Notes: generated by a model from the sequence alone, not told the origin. A stretch of 10,633 bases of DNA from DATEZO01 sp035255485 (GCA_035255485.1 DATEZO010000040.1:1-10633), one strand, 5' to 3'. Shown: positions 1 through 6,435, counted from the stretch's first letter. Numbers and translations are program-made.

Positions 1-1
1 G

Positions 2-685
2 ACCGTGGTGCTACATGGCGCGCAGGCCGACATGCTGATCGTGTCGGCGCGCAGCGGCGGCGCGCAGCGCGATACCGGCGGCATTTCGCTGTTCGCGGTG
101 CCGGCCGATGCCGCCGGTGTCACGCGCCGCGACTATCGCACTATCGACGGCCAGCGTGCCGCCGATATTACCTTCGCCAGTGTGCAGGTACCGGTCTCGG
201 CCCTGCTGAGTAGGGCAGGTGCAGGCTGGGAACTGCTGGATGCGGCGGCCGACTACGGCGCGACGCTCCTGTGTGCGGAAGCGGTCGGTGCGATGGAAGC
301 GCTGAACGCCGCTACGCTCGAATACCTGAAAACCCGCCAGCAGTTCGGTGTGCCGATCGGCAAATTCCAGGCGCTGCAGCACCGCATGGCGGACATGTTC
401 ATGCAACTGGAGCAGGCGCGTTCCATGGCGAAGCTGGCCGCGGTCAAGGTTGCGTCGGATGATCCGGTCGAACGGCGGCGCACGGTGTCGGCCGCCAAGG
501 CACGCATCGGCCAGGCCGCAACTTTCATCGGCCAGCAGGCGGTGCAACTGCACGGCGGCATGGGCGTGACCGATGAATTACCGGCGGCGCATCATTTCAA
601 GCGCCTGACCATGATCGGGCTGACACTGGGCGATGTCGATCACCATCTGGCGCGTTTTGCGGCGCAGCCAGGGTTTCGATCCTGA
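2..685 (+). CDS. Acyl-CoA dehydrogenase, C-terminal part (5' end outside window)
   Basis: The reading frame is open from the left edge (codons start at base 2), so this is the last 227 residues of a longer protein; a typical family member has about 370-400. It belongs to the FAD-dependent acyl-CoA dehydrogenases, which introduce an alpha-beta double bond into acyl-CoA. Visible family signatures are the helical stretch TRQQFGVPIGKFQALQHRMA, where the RQFG..I..FQ pattern contacts FAD, and near the C terminus the VQLHGGMGVTDE segment typical of the flavin-binding C-terminal domain. The region that often carries the YEGT-type catalytic Glu reads TLGDVDHH, with Asp instead of Glu. This resembles the subgroup annotated as pimeloyl-CoA dehydrogenase small subunit, so a partner subunit gene may lie upstream. 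The exact substrate cannot be told. It is followed after 38 bases by two MaoC-type hydratases, probably in the same operon. Confidence 0.93.
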   Translation, partial: TVVLHGAQADMLIVSARSGGAQRDTGGISLFAVPADAAGVTRRDYRTIDGQRAADITFASVQVPVSALLSRAGAGWELLDAAADYGATLLCAEAVGAMEALNAATLEYLKTRQQFGVPIGKFQALQHRMADMFMQLEQARSMAKLAAVKVASDDPVERRRTVSAAKARIGQAATFIGQQAVQLHGGMGVTDELPAAHHFKRLTMIGLTLGDVDHHLARFAAQPGFRS

Positions 686-723
686 TCTGCGTTCTACCCG
701 TTGCATTTCAACAGGAGTCATTC

Positions 724-1200
724 ATGCCGCAACCGAAGTGGTATTTCGAGGATTTTGAACCGGGACGCAGCATCGATGTCGGCTCGCGCACCATCAGCGA
801 GCAGGAGATCATGGATTTCGCACGGCAGTTCGATCCGCAGCCGTTCCATGTCGACCGGCAGGCAGCCGCGCAATCGATCTATGGTGGCGTCATCGCCAGC
901 GGCTGGCATACCTGCAGCCTGATGATGCGCATGATGTTCGATGGCTTCCTGCGCGATTCGTCGAGCCTGGGTTCGCCCGGCGTGGACGAGATCCGCTGGG
1001 TCAAGCCGGTGCGCGCCGGCGACACGCTGTCCGTCACTACCACCACGCTTGAAGCGCGGCGCTCCGGCAGCAAACCCGATCTCGGTATCGTGGTTTCGGT
1101 CTGGGAAGGCAGAAACCAGCACGGCGAACTGGTGGTCACCGTCAGGGGCAAGGGCATGTTCCGGCGCCGCCCGCCGGCCGGGGAGCAACCGGATGCGTGA
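724..1200 (+). CDS. MaoC-like (R)-specific enoyl-CoA hydratase, hotdog fold (first of two)
   Basis: A 158-residue single hotdog-domain protein of usual MaoC length. It carries the hydratase-2 pattern: FDPQPFHVD has Asp37 and His42 five residues apart, matching the catalytic Asp/His pair of PhaJ-type (R)-hydratases, followed by IYGGVIASGWHT, the usual substrate-tunnel segment. The family adds water to trans-2-enoyl-CoA or dehydrates (R)-3-hydroxyacyl-CoA. The start is set by AGGAG at 713-717, six bases before the ATG. It lies 38 bases after the acyl-CoA dehydrogenase, whose enoyl-CoA product would be its natural substrate, and overlaps the next MaoC gene by eight bases. Pairs of short MaoC proteins often form heterodimers; that they do so here is inference. 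The C terminus is basic and proline-rich and probably disordered. Confidence 0.9.
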   Translation: MPQPKWYFEDFEPGRSIDVGSRTISEQEIMDFARQFDPQPFHVDRQAAAQSIYGGVIASGWHTCSLMMRMMFDGFLRDSSSLGSPGVDEIRWVKPVRAGDTLSVTTTTLEARRSGSKPDLGIVVSVWEGRNQHGELVVTVRGKGMFRRRPPAGEQPDA

Positions 1201-1648
1201 GATCGCCTCGCTTGCGGAATTGAAAAGCCTGATCGGACAGGAAGTCGCGCTATCGGACTGGATCGGCATTCCCCAGGAGCGGATCAACCTGTTCGCCGAA
1301 GCGACCGGAGACCGTCAGTGGATCCACGTCGATCCGGAGCGCAGCCGTGCGCAATCGCCGTTCGGCGGCACCATCGCGCACGGTTTTCTCACGCTGTCGC
1401 TGCTGCCGATATTGATGGACAGCGCGATCACCATGCCGAACGTGAAAATGGGCGTCAACTACGGCTTGAACAAGGTGCGCTTTCCGGCTCCGGTGCCGGC
1501 CGGCAGCCGCGTGCGCGGCCGTATCGTGCTGCTGTCGGTCGAGGACATCGACGGCGGTGCGCAGGCGATATGGCAGGTCACGGTCGAGCGCGAAGCCGGC
1601 GGCAAGCCGGCGTGCGTGGCGGAATCGATCGTGCGGCTGTTCTGGTAG
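1193..1648 (+). CDS. MaoC-like (R)-specific enoyl-CoA hydratase, NodN-like (second of two)
   Basis: A 151-residue hotdog protein. ATGDRQWIHVD supplies the expected Asp40/His45 catalytic pair, and SPFGGTIAHGFLTLSLLP is the conserved substrate-channel helix; the later NYGLNKVRFPAPV is typical of the NodN-like MaoC branch. The start at ATG 1193 is supported by GGGGAG at 1180-1185 and by the family N terminus (a residue set like LIGQEVALSDW follows at the normal distance). Its ATG overlaps the stop of the preceding hydratase in an ATGCGTGA arrangement, so translational coupling is likely. The frame remains open upstream to 941, but that extension has no homology-like features and overlaps the first MaoC gene. 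Its role is hydration or dehydration of acyl-CoA intermediates with its tandem paralogue. The stop is 17 bases from the stop of the convergent glutathione transferase; no terminator hairpin is visible between them. Confidence 0.9.
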   Translation: MREIASLAELKSLIGQEVALSDWIGIPQERINLFAEATGDRQWIHVDPERSRAQSPFGGTIAHGFLTLSLLPILMDSAITMPNVKMGVNYGLNKVRFPAPVPAGSRVRGRIVLLSVEDIDGGAQAIWQVTVEREAGGKPACVAESIVRLFW

Positions 1649-1665
1649 CCCGGCCCAACTTCGAT

Positions 1666-2358
1666 TCAACGCTTCGCGTATTGCCCGGCGCCGAACAGGA
1701 TGTCGCGCGCCTTGTCGTCGGTCAGCGGCTTGCGCAGATCGGCCAGCACTTTGACGCCGCGCTTGACTGCCGGGCGCTCGGCGATCTCGTCGAACCAGCG
1801 CTTCGCATGCGGGTAATTCTCCCAGTCGATGCCTTGATTCTTCCATGATCGCAACCACGGAAAGGTCGCGATATCCGCAATGGTGTAGGCATCGCCGGCC
1901 AGATACCGCGCCTGCGCCAGGCGCTTGTCGATTACGCCATACAGGCGCCTGGCTTCATTGGTGTAGCGGTTGATCGCGTACTCGATCTTTTCCGGCGCAT
2001 AGATGCGGAAATGATGCGCCTGTCCCAGCATCGGGCCGACCCCACCCATCTGGAACATCAGCCATTGCAGCGTGGTGAATTTGTCGCGGTCGGTCTCACC
2101 GAGGAACTTGCCGGCCTTGCTCGCCAGGTACACCAGGATGGCGCCCGATTCGAACAGCGAAAACGGCTTGCCGTCCGGCCCCTCGGCATCGACGATTGCG
2201 GGAATCTTGTTGTTGGGCGAGATCGCGAGGAAATCGGGCTTGAACTGGTCGCCGGCGCTGATGTCGATGTGATGCACGCGATAGGGCAGGGCGCATTCTT
2301 CCAGCATGATGTGCACCTTGTGGCCGTTAGGGGTGGCTGTGGAATACAGGTCGATCAT
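1666..2358 (-). CDS. yfcG: YfcG-like (Nu-class) glutathione S-transferase / disulfide reductase
   Basis: A 230-residue protein that matches my recollection of E. coli YfcG closely: it begins MIDLYSTATPNGHK and has SPNNKIPAIVD and SLFESGAILVYLA in the thioredoxin-like domain, then LQWLMFQMGGVGPMLGQ in the helical domain. Thr9 and Asn11 correspond to the YfcG residues that contact bound glutathione; Pro53 is the cis-proline and Glu70-Ser71 bind the glutathione gamma-glutamyl group. YfcG-type proteins bind GSSG and act as disulfide-bond reductases rather than classical transferases. The start at 2358 fits GGAG at 2365-2368, six bases upstream; the frame extends to 2463, but the extra 35 residues cover the AT-rich leader and do not look like the family. 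It is the last gene of the leftward acyl-CoA group, 156 bases beyond the kinase, and may have its own promoter. A direct role in acyl-CoA breakdown is not evident. Confidence 0.93.
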   Translation of the reverse strand: MIDLYSTATPNGHKVHIMLEECALPYRVHHIDISAGDQFKPDFLAISPNNKIPAIVDAEGPDGKPFSLFESGAILVYLASKAGKFLGETDRDKFTTLQWLMFQMGGVGPMLGQAHHFRIYAPEKIEYAINRYTNEARRLYGVIDKRLAQARYLAGDAYTIADIATFPWLRSWKNQGIDWENYPHAKRWFDEIAERPAVKRGVKVLADLRKPLTDDKARDILFGAGQYAKR

Positions 2359-2386
2359 TTTCTTCTCCAGATATGAAGTAGCATGG

Positions 2387-2417
2387 AGTATATGAAAAAA
2401 TACAGTAATACTGGCAA
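2387..2417 (-). promoter_or_regulatory. Possible sigma-70 promoter for the glutathione transferase gene
   Basis: Read on the - strand there is TTGCCA (2417-2412) and TATACT (2392-2387), each five of six to consensus, separated by 19 bases, which is longer than the usual 17. The predicted transcript would start about 20 bases before the GST start codon. A short inverted repeat, CAGTAATACTG, at 2403-2413 lies in the spacer and could be a regulator site or chance. The region is much more AT-rich than the coding DNA around it. Confidence 0.35.
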
Positions 2418-2438
2418 TAAAATAGTGGCTATTTAAAA

Positions 2439-2454
2439 ATACACCGCGGTGTAT
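2439..2454. promoter_or_regulatory. 16-base perfect palindrome: candidate operator, or weak terminator of the kinase gene
   Basis: The sequence ATACACCGCGGTGTAT is its own reverse complement over 16 bases. It lies between the kinase stop (2515) and the glutathione transferase start (2358), about 22 bases upstream of the possible -35 box of the latter, a position that suits a dimeric regulator of the TetR type. An alternative is visible: on the - strand it could fold as a six-pair stem with a CGCG loop followed by TTTTT, making it a weak intrinsic terminator for the kinase transcript. The sequence alone does not separate the two readings. Confidence 0.45.
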
Positions 2455-2514
2455 ATATTCCATGCCAAGGAGGCCCGTTGTGCCGTTTTGCGGCCGTTTC
2501 CACGGTCGTCATCG

Positions 2515-3579
2515 TCACATCCTTGCGCCGGTCGCGTAATCCCAGCCCATTTCCGCCATCGGCCGCGCGGCCTTGCCGGCTTTCAGCGCTTCCTCGCTGG
2601 CGGCAAGTCCCTCCACATGGCGTTTCATGACGCCTTGCAGGATGCCGGCCATGCGAAACATGTTGTAGGCGAGGTAGAACGCGAAATCCTCCTGGCGGAT
2701 GGTTCTGCCGGTGCGCGCGCAGTATCTGGCGATGTATTCCTGTTCGGCCGGTATGCCGAGCGTCTTCAGATCCAGCCCGCCGATGCCGCGAAACTGGCCC
2801 GGCGGAATATGCCAGCTCATGCAGTGGTAGGAAAAATCGGCCAGCGGATGGCCGAGCGTCGACAGTTCCCAGTCCAAGAGTGCCAGGATGCGCGGCTCGC
2901 TCGGATGGAAAATCATGTTGTCGAGCCGGTAGTCGCCGTGCACGATGCTGGTCTCGTCGCCCGGTGGAATATGCTGCGGCAGCCATGCGATCAACTGATC
3001 CATCGCCTCGATCGGTTCGGTTTCCGACGCCTTGTACTGGCGGGTCCAGCGGTCGATCTGCCGGCTGAAATAATTGCCCGGCTTGCCGAAATCGGCCAGG
3101 CCGATTGCCGCGTAATCAATCGTATGCAATTGCGCCAGCACGCGGTTCATTTCGTCGTAATGGGCACCGCGCTCGGCCGGAGTCATGCCGGGCAGCGACT
3201 GATCCCACAGCACCCGGCCATCGACGAATTCCATCAGGAAGAACGCGCGGCCAATCACCGCTTCGTCGCTGCACAATGCATACTGCCGCGGGGCCGGGAA
3301 GCCGGCCTTGTGCAGGGCATCCATCACGCGGAATTCGCGCTCGATGGCATGCGCGGATGCCAGCAGCCTGGCGGCCGGTCCGGGCTTGGTGCGCAGCACG
3401 TAGCACCGGCCGCCGGCGCTCAGCTTGAAGGTCGGATTGGATTGGCCGCCCTTGAACTGCTCGACCGCCAGCTCGCCGGAAAAGCCGTCGATATGGCCGC
3501 GCATGTATTCCTGCATTGCGCCGAGATCGAACTTCTGGCGCTCGGAAACCGGGCGCGTGCCCATGAATTCTTCGTACAT
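2515..3579 (-). CDS. APH-fold phosphotransferase of the ACAD10/ACAD11 (acyl-CoA kinase-like) type
   Basis: A 354-residue aminoglycoside-phosphotransferase-fold protein. The catalytic loop is VHGDYRLDN (His214, Gly215, Asp216, Asn221) and the metal-binding site is LLDWELSTLGHPLADF (Asp236), the combination typical of the kinase domain fused to acyl-CoA dehydrogenase in ACAD10/11 and of LvaA-type bacterial kinases. The N-terminal QFKGGQSNPTF is the nucleotide-binding hairpin. Relatives phosphorylate 4-hydroxyacyl-CoAs so that the hydroxyl can be eliminated, rather than antibiotics; that this one does so is inference. Start: two adjacent ATGs occur; 3579 sits five bases after GGGAG (3585-3589), whereas 3582 is only two bases away, so 3579 is preferred. 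An in-frame ATG at 3615 lacks a ribosome binding site. It is preceded by a 94-base gap after the enoyl-CoA hydratase that carries a palindromic operator candidate. Confidence 0.9.
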   Translation of the reverse strand: MYEEFMGTRPVSERQKFDLGAMQEYMRGHIDGFSGELAVEQFKGGQSNPTFKLSAGGRCYVLRTKPGPAARLLASAHAIEREFRVMDALHKAGFPAPRQYALCSDEAVIGRAFFLMEFVDGRVLWDQSLPGMTPAERGAHYDEMNRVLAQLHTIDYAAIGLADFGKPGNYFSRQIDRWTRQYKASETEPIEAMDQLIAWLPQHIPPGDETSIVHGDYRLDNMIFHPSEPRILALLDWELSTLGHPLADFSYHCMSWHIPPGQFRGIGGLDLKTLGIPAEQEYIARYCARTGRTIRQEDFAFYLAYNMFRMAGILQGVMKRHVEGLAASEEALKAGKAARPMAEMGWDYATGARM

Positions 3580-3618
3580 CATGTCTCCCGAAAAGGAATG
3601 CAGTGTTGATAACAATGC

Positions 3619-3624
3619 ATTCTA
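3619..3624 (-). promoter_or_regulatory. Possible -10 element upstream of the kinase gene
   Basis: On the - strand TAGAAT (3624-3619) matches the -10 consensus at five of six positions and lies about 40 bases before the kinase start. No convincing -35 hexamer is visible at the right distance, so the promoter may depend on an activator or may not exist. The palindrome at 3629-3652 occupies the spacer and -35 zone. Confidence 0.3.
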
Positions 3625-3628
3625 CCCG

Positions 3629-3652
3629 CAAAGAGAACGGTCGTTCTTTTTG
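3629..3652. promoter_or_regulatory. 24-base imperfect palindrome, TetR-type operator candidate
   Basis: The core AGAACG-GT-CGTTCT (3634-3647) is a perfect inverted repeat around a two-base centre, and the symmetry continues outward with CAAA on the left and TTTG on the right, so ten of twelve base pairs across 24 bases are symmetrical. It lies in the 94-base gap between the enoyl-CoA hydratase stop and the kinase start, directly upstream of a -10-like hexamer for the kinase. Location and length fit a TetR-family repressor responding to an acyl-CoA. It is also followed by T residues on the + strand and by AAA on the other, so a bidirectional terminator is a weaker alternative. No regulator gene is in the window. 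Confidence 0.5.
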
Positions 3653-3673
3653 ATTTGCAGGCGGTTCGGGCGC

Positions 3674-4453
3674 TTATCGGTAATGCGGCTTGCGCTTGTC
3701 CAGAAACGCGCCGATGCCTTCCAGCGCATCCGCATGATGCAGGCTTTCCACAAAGTGCCGCTTCTCCGCTTCGGCGTGCTGCGCCAGCGATTTTCCCGGC
3801 GCTTCCCGCAGCAGGGATTTGATGCGTTCCACCGCATTTGGCGACAGTGCCGCCAGCTCGTCGGCCCACGCCAGGGCAGCGTCGAGCGCGCCGCCATCCG
3901 GCGTCACCCGGTTAACCACGCCGAGTTCGTGCAGGCGCGGCGACAACACGGGCTTGCCTTCGATCAGGATCTCGGTCGCCAGCTGGCGCGGCAGCGCCTG
4001 CGCCAGGAACCACGAGCCGCCGCCATCGGGTGTCAGGCCGACTTTCACATACGCCATCACGAATTTGGCGGAAACACCGGCGACGATCAGGTCGCACGCC
4101 AGCGCCAGCGAAAATCCAGCGCCCGCCGCCGCGCCATCCACTGCGGCGATGACAGGCTTCGGGCAATCGCGGATCGCGTCGATCCAGCCATTCAGCAGAT
4201 CGATCGAGTCCATTTGCGCCGAAGGGTCTTTTGCACGATTTTCCAGCAGGCGATGCAGATTGCCGCCGGCGCAAAAGAAATTGTCGGCGCCGGTCAATAC
4301 CACGGCGCGGATTGCATTGTCCCGTTCGGCGGTCGACAGGGTTTCGATCGCGGCGGCATACATGTCAGGATGCAGCGCGTTTTTGGCACCGGGATTCGAT
4401 AGCGTGAGAATGAGCGTGGCGTCGCGGCGGGAAGCTTGGAGTTCGGCGGACAT
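3674..4453 (-). CDS. Enoyl-CoA hydratase/isomerase family protein, PaaG-like (alternative-type oxepin-CoA hydrolase group)
   Basis: A 259-residue crotonase-fold protein. The oxyanion-hole segments are FFCAGGN (around 59-65) and AAAGAGFSLALACD (around 108-121). Where rat mitochondrial hydratase has its first catalytic Glu, this protein has Tyr (FVMAYVKVG), while Asp143 in GLTPDGGGSW matches the single acidic residue used by PaaG-type isomerases; the second Glu seems retained in QLATEILIEG. It may therefore isomerise or cleave rather than simply hydrate. The start at 4453 is chosen by homology-like N terminus MSAELQASRRDATLILTLSNPGAKNALHPD (quoted only in part here as MSAEL...NALHPD); no clear Shine-Dalgarno precedes it. 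The open frame upstream to 4675 is AT-rich and unlike the family. It is the first gene of the leftward group and is divergent from mshE. Confidence 0.9.
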   Translation of the reverse strand: MSAELQASRRDATLILTLSNPGAKNALHPDMYAAAIETLSTAERDNAIRAVVLTGADNFFCAGGNLHRLLENRAKDPSAQMDSIDLLNGWIDAIRDCPKPVIAAVDGAAAGAGFSLALACDLIVAGVSAKFVMAYVKVGLTPDGGGSWFLAQALPRQLATEILIEGKPVLSPRLHELGVVNRVTPDGGALDAALAWADELAALSPNAVERIKSLLREAPGKSLAQHAEAEKRHFVESLHHADALEGIGAFLDKRKPHYR

Positions 4454-4673
4454 AATGTCAATAATGAAAGGAGGTGTCGTAAATATACAGAAGAAGACGA
4501 TTTCCTTCACCAAGCCATGCAACTGGTGGCGCAAACCATATCGCTTAAAAGAATCATTTAATGATTTCATGCATGCGAAGCCGCATGCAAATATCCCGCA
4601 GCGGCAACAATTCATGCCGACGGTCAACGTTGTCGCATAAAATATGGCTTGATTTTCCAAACAGGGAGTATTC
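4454..4673. promoter_or_regulatory. Divergent promoter region between enoyl-CoA hydratase and mshE
   Basis: This 220-base spacer separates two genes transcribed away from each other, so it should hold both promoters; it is AT-rich relative to the genes. Visible structure: a short palindrome AATCATTTAATGATT at 4552-4566 and, right after it, an eight-pair hairpin with arms TGCATGCG and CGCATGCA (4570-4589). A -10-like TAAAAT at 4638-4643 lies 30 bases before mshE, but no good -35 accompanies it, and no sigma-54 site was found. I could not name a regulator. Confidence 0.5.
4570..4589. repeat. Perfect hairpin in the divergent region
   Basis: Arms TGCATGCG and CGCATGCA pair perfectly over eight bases around an AAGC loop. 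There is no T-run that would make it an intrinsic terminator. It sits about 85 bases upstream of mshE and about 117 upstream of the divergent hydratase; it may be a regulator site or an mRNA leader structure. Confidence 0.5.
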
Positions 4674-6377
4674 ATGGCAAGGCCGGAAAAGGTCCGCCTG
4701 GGTGAAATTCTGGTGCAGCAAAAGCTGCTATCGGAAGAGCAGCTTCAGTTTGCCCTGAGCGAGCAAAAACGGACCGGGCGCAAGCTGGGCCGGGTTTTCA
4801 TTGAAAACGGTTTCGTCACGGAAGAGCAGATTTCCGGCGCGCTCGCGAAGCAGCTGAATATCCCCTATATCAATCTCAAGTTCTACAACATCAACCCGGA
4901 CCTGGTGCGGCTGCTGCCCGAGACCCAGGCGCGCCGGTTCCGCGCAATCGCATTGGAAGAACGGCGCGGCATGCTGCTGGTGGGTATCGCCGATCCGACC
5001 GATCTGTTCGCCTACGATGAAATTTCCAGATCGGTGAAGCGCGGGATCGAACTGGCCGTGGTCAACGAGAGCGAACTGCTGCAAACCATCGACCGGCTGT
5101 ACCGCCGCACCGAAGAAATCACCGATTTTGCGCGCGAGCTGGAACAGGACCTGGGCGATGCGCACGTCGATTTCGGCACGCTGGCAACCACGCCGGGCCT
5201 TGAAGAAGCGCCCATCGTCAAGCTGCTGCAATCGGTGTTCGATGACGCCTGCCAGGTGCGCGCATCCGACATCCATATCGAACCGCAGGAAACGCGGCTG
5301 CATATCCGCTTTCGCATCGATGGCGTGCTGCATCTGCAAACCGAGGCCGATAGCAAAATCGCGTCATCGCTGGCCTTGCGCCTCAAGCTGATGTCCGAAC
5401 TCGACATCTCCGAAAAACGCTTGCCGCAGGACGGCCGCTTTGCGATCAAGGTCCGGCAGCAGCGCATCGACGTGCGTATTTCCACCATGCCGACGCAGTA
5501 CGGCGAATCCATCGTCATGCGCCTGCTGAGCCAGAGCGGCGGCATGCTGAGACTGGACTCGCTCGGCATGCCGGCCGCCATGCTGAAAAAATTCCGAGCG
5601 ATCATCCAACGTCCCAATGGCCTGGTGCTGGTGACCGGTCCGACCGGCAGCGGCAAGACCACGACGCTGTATGGCGCCCTGGCGGAACTGAATACGCCGG
5701 AAAACAAAGTGATCACGGTCGAAGATCCGGTCGAATATCGCCTGCCCGGCATCAATCAGGTGCAGGTCAACGAAAAGATCGAACTGAGTTTTGCGCGCGT
5801 GCTGCGTTCTGCCTTGCGGCAGGACCCGGATATCGTTCTGGTTGGCGAAATGCGCGACCATGAAACCGCGCAGATCGGCATGCGCGCCGCATTGACCGGC
5901 CACCTGGTATTGTCGACGCTGCACACCAACGATGCCGTCAGTACGCCGGTGCGGCTGCTGGATATGAATGTGCCGCGCTACATGGTTGCCACTGCGCTGC
6001 AGGTGGTGCTTGCGCAACGGCTGGTGCGCGTCGTCTGCGAGAGTTGCGCCCAGCCGCATGAATTGACGCCGAGCGAGCGCGAATGGCTGAAAATGGAGCT
6101 GGGCAACGAGGTTAATGCCCATCGTTATTTGCATGGGCGCGGCTGTTCGCGTTGCAACGGCACCGGCTATCGGGGTCGCACCGGCGTGTATGAAATGCTG
6201 GAAATGACTGAAGAAGTCGCCGCTGCGGCCAATCACCAGGACCCCGCGCATTTCATGAAAATCGCGCAGGCGCAAATGCAGGGCGAGACCCTGCGCCGCC
6301 ATGCCGTAGCGCTGGTGATTGCCGGCAGGACCACCTTGGCTGAAGCGATGCGTATCAGCAATCAGTTCAATGATTGA
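4674..6377 (+). CDS. mshE: MSHA-type pilus extension ATPase MshE (GspE/PilB family) with c-di-GMP-binding MshEN domain
   Basis: A 567-residue cytoplasmic hexameric ATPase that drives pilus assembly. The N-terminal MshEN domain has both halves of its c-di-GMP motif: RLG (8-10) with Leu13, Leu19, Leu24, Leu28 and Gln31, and LG (38-39) with hydrophobic residues at 42, 48, 53 and 57 and Gln60. The ATPase core has Walker A GPTGSGKTT (322-330), the Asp box VITVEDPVEY (346-355), Walker B DIVLVGEMRD (386-395), and the His box around LSTLHTND (413-420). A zinc-binding tetracysteine follows (C455xxC458, C491xxC494). The two-part MshEN domain and downstream msh pilin genes favour MshE over PilB or GspE. 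GGGAG at 4664-4668, five bases before the ATG, sets the start. It is the first pilus gene on this strand; the usual upstream mshI-mshN genes are not here. Confidence 0.95.
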   Translation: MARPEKVRLGEILVQQKLLSEEQLQFALSEQKRTGRKLGRVFIENGFVTEEQISGALAKQLNIPYINLKFYNINPDLVRLLPETQARRFRAIALEERRGMLLVGIADPTDLFAYDEISRSVKRGIELAVVNESELLQTIDRLYRRTEEITDFARELEQDLGDAHVDFGTLATTPGLEEAPIVKLLQSVFDDACQVRASDIHIEPQETRLHIRFRIDGVLHLQTEADSKIASSLALRLKLMSELDISEKRLPQDGRFAIKVRQQRIDVRISTMPTQYGESIVMRLLSQSGGMLRLDSLGMPAAMLKKFRAIIQRPNGLVLVTGPTGSGKTTTLYGALAELNTPENKVITVEDPVEYRLPGINQVQVNEKIELSFARVLRSALRQDPDIVLVGEMRDHETAQIGMRAALTGHLVLSTLHTNDAVSTPVRLLDMNVPRYMVATALQVVLAQRLVRVVCESCAQPHELTPSEREWLKMELGNEVNAHRYLHGRGCSRCNGTGYRGRTGVYEMLEMTEEVAAAANHQDPAHFMKIAQAQMQGETLRRHAVALVIAGRTTLAEAMRISNQFND

Positions 6378-6390
6378 TGCAAATGAATGT

Positions 6391-6419
6391 CGCCCGGGCA
6401 CGCTGCGCTTCGCCGGGCG
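6391..6419. repeat. GC-rich hairpin after mshE
   Basis: Arms CGCCCGG (6391-6397) and CCGGGCG (6413-6419) are exact inverted repeats, starting 14 bases after the mshE stop. No T-run follows, so it is not a typical intrinsic terminator; it may stabilise the mshE mRNA end or be a REP-like repeat. The loop (CACGCTGCGCTTCG region) resembles, in reverse, the GCAGCG-rich arms of the neighbouring repeat. Confidence 0.45.
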
Positions 6420-6435
6420 GCGCATTGGCAGAACA

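Noticed and set aside
941..1192. N-terminal extension of the second MaoC protein
   Set aside because: It overlaps the first MaoC gene out of frame and reads as Arg/Ala/Pro-rich shadow; ATG 1193 has a good ribosome site and the normal family N terminus.
2429..2509. 27-codon - strand ORF beginning MTTVETAAKR between the kinase and the glutathione transferase
   Set aside because: No clear ribosome site of its own, no resemblance to a known peptide, and it runs through the palindrome at 2439-2454.
2449..3609. 386-codon open frame on the + strand opposite the kinase
   Set aside because: It is antisense to a gene with clear catalytic motifs, has no ribosome site and no recognisable domain; long antisense frames are common in GC-rich DNA.
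3425..4402. 325-codon + strand frame opposite the enoyl-CoA hydratase
   Set aside because: Low-complexity Arg/Gln/His-rich translation with no domain; the opposite strand carries a complete crotonase.
4467..4476. AAAGGAGGTG, an ideal Shine-Dalgarno on the + strand
   Set aside because: No start codon at a usable distance opens a plausible gene; the in-frame stretch MKGGVV... ends before mshE and resembles nothing.
6391..6419. Hairpin after mshE as a terminator
   Set aside because: The stem is GC-rich but no T-run follows on either strand; kept only as a repeat/hairpin.
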